Of a stretch of DNA of 64,000 nt, positions 63,830 through 64,000 are shown one piece after another. Where the stretch lies: NCBI GenBank assembly GCA_002731825.1, contig PCCS01000013.1, positions 57,480 to 121,479 of the forward strand, given 5' to 3'. The position numbers and the translations under genes were made by a program. The DNA comes from Myxococcales bacterium (GTDB lineage: Bacteria > Myxococcota_A > Bradymonadia > UBA7976 > UBA1532). Position 1 is the first letter of the stretch; each line of letters starts with the position of its first letter. The notes under the pieces are model-generated. The model was given only the letters and a program-made list of their open reading frames with translations, made no database searches and had not been told where the DNA came from.

Positions 63830-64000
63830 TTGTCTTCTCCATTAAGGCGCTTACAAATTTGGTCCGTGATTCATCATCACCCCCGGATCCGCCTTATTGA
63901 CCGAAGTGATATCTATCGTCAACATTCTTTTTTAGTCTAGTGCTTCATGCTCTGTATTCTCAAGTGGGAATATCTTACGTTTTCCGCTTTTGGGGGTCAT

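Overview
The window reads as ordinary chromosome from a Gram-negative bacterium of the former Deltaproteobacteria, most likely in or near the Myxococcota/Bradymonadota. This placement is inferred. It rests on two long disulfide-rich lipoproteins of myxobacterial style, several zinc-ribbon proteins with a disordered linker and a C-terminal membrane anchor, a pseudokinase fused to a formylglycine-generating-enzyme (FGE)-like domain, a CHAT/TPR protein, a FYDLN-acid protein and a TatT-type TRAP transporter. OmpA domains, lipoboxes and a MepA endopeptidase show an outer membrane. Base composition is near half GC by eye and looks even throughout. I found no rRNA, tRNA, CRISPR array, insertion sequence or prophage. 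Genes are tightly packed, with many ATGA/GTGA overlaps.

Layout. 1-4.3 kb, minus strand: a partial hypothetical gene, coaX, birA, epmA and a ParB-domain protein, a set linked by CoA, biotin and EF-P lysine modification. 4.5-10.9 kb: a giant exported CHAT/TPR protein, yacG with a rhomboid-like membrane protein, a zinc-ribbon tail-anchored protein and a SixA-like phosphatase. 11-15.2 kb: a TRAP operon (TatT lipoprotein, DctP, fused DctQM) followed by an ArsC-like gene. 15.2-20 kb: a SerA-like dehydrogenase, a cytoplasmic YedY-like molybdoenzyme, a small protein resembling a recombinase helix, membrane and lipoproteins, and a DUF2007-like protein. 20-26 kb: a beta-ureidopropionase/aminotransferase pair (the end of reductive pyrimidine degradation), an M50 protease, a Bax-inhibitor-1 protein and acetyl-CoA synthetase. 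26.3-28.7 kb: a zinc-ribbon protein and an RNase Y whose KH domain looks degenerate.

28.7-35.7 kb is the most unusual part. A RHH-(EQ)10-HTH regulator sits next to a small family of 18-bp palindromes, one of them placed between its own predicted -35 and -10. Downstream on the same strand, after a long GC-rich inverted repeat, come a pseudokinase/TM/FGE-like protein and a 1187-residue STAND-like ATPase with TPR-type helices, overlapping by ATGA. This looks like a sensing or effector module of unknown purpose.

36-44 kb: a DASS carboxylate transporter, an HDOD-like fragment, and an OmpA protein coupled to a lipoprotein with about 43 four-cysteine units. 44-49 kb, minus strand: an OYE-type oxidoreductase, a low-molecular-weight tyrosine phosphatase, a GT2-TPR protein, a PHA-system protein and a second OmpA protein. 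49.1-54.6 kb: uppS, two amidohydrolases (the second without its metal-binding histidines), citrate synthase and a methyltransferase. 54.6-64 kb: a second Cys-rich lipoprotein with an exported partner, an M17 aminopeptidase, MepA, a hypothetical protein, an orphan family-5 solute-binding lipoprotein and a FYDLN-acid protein.
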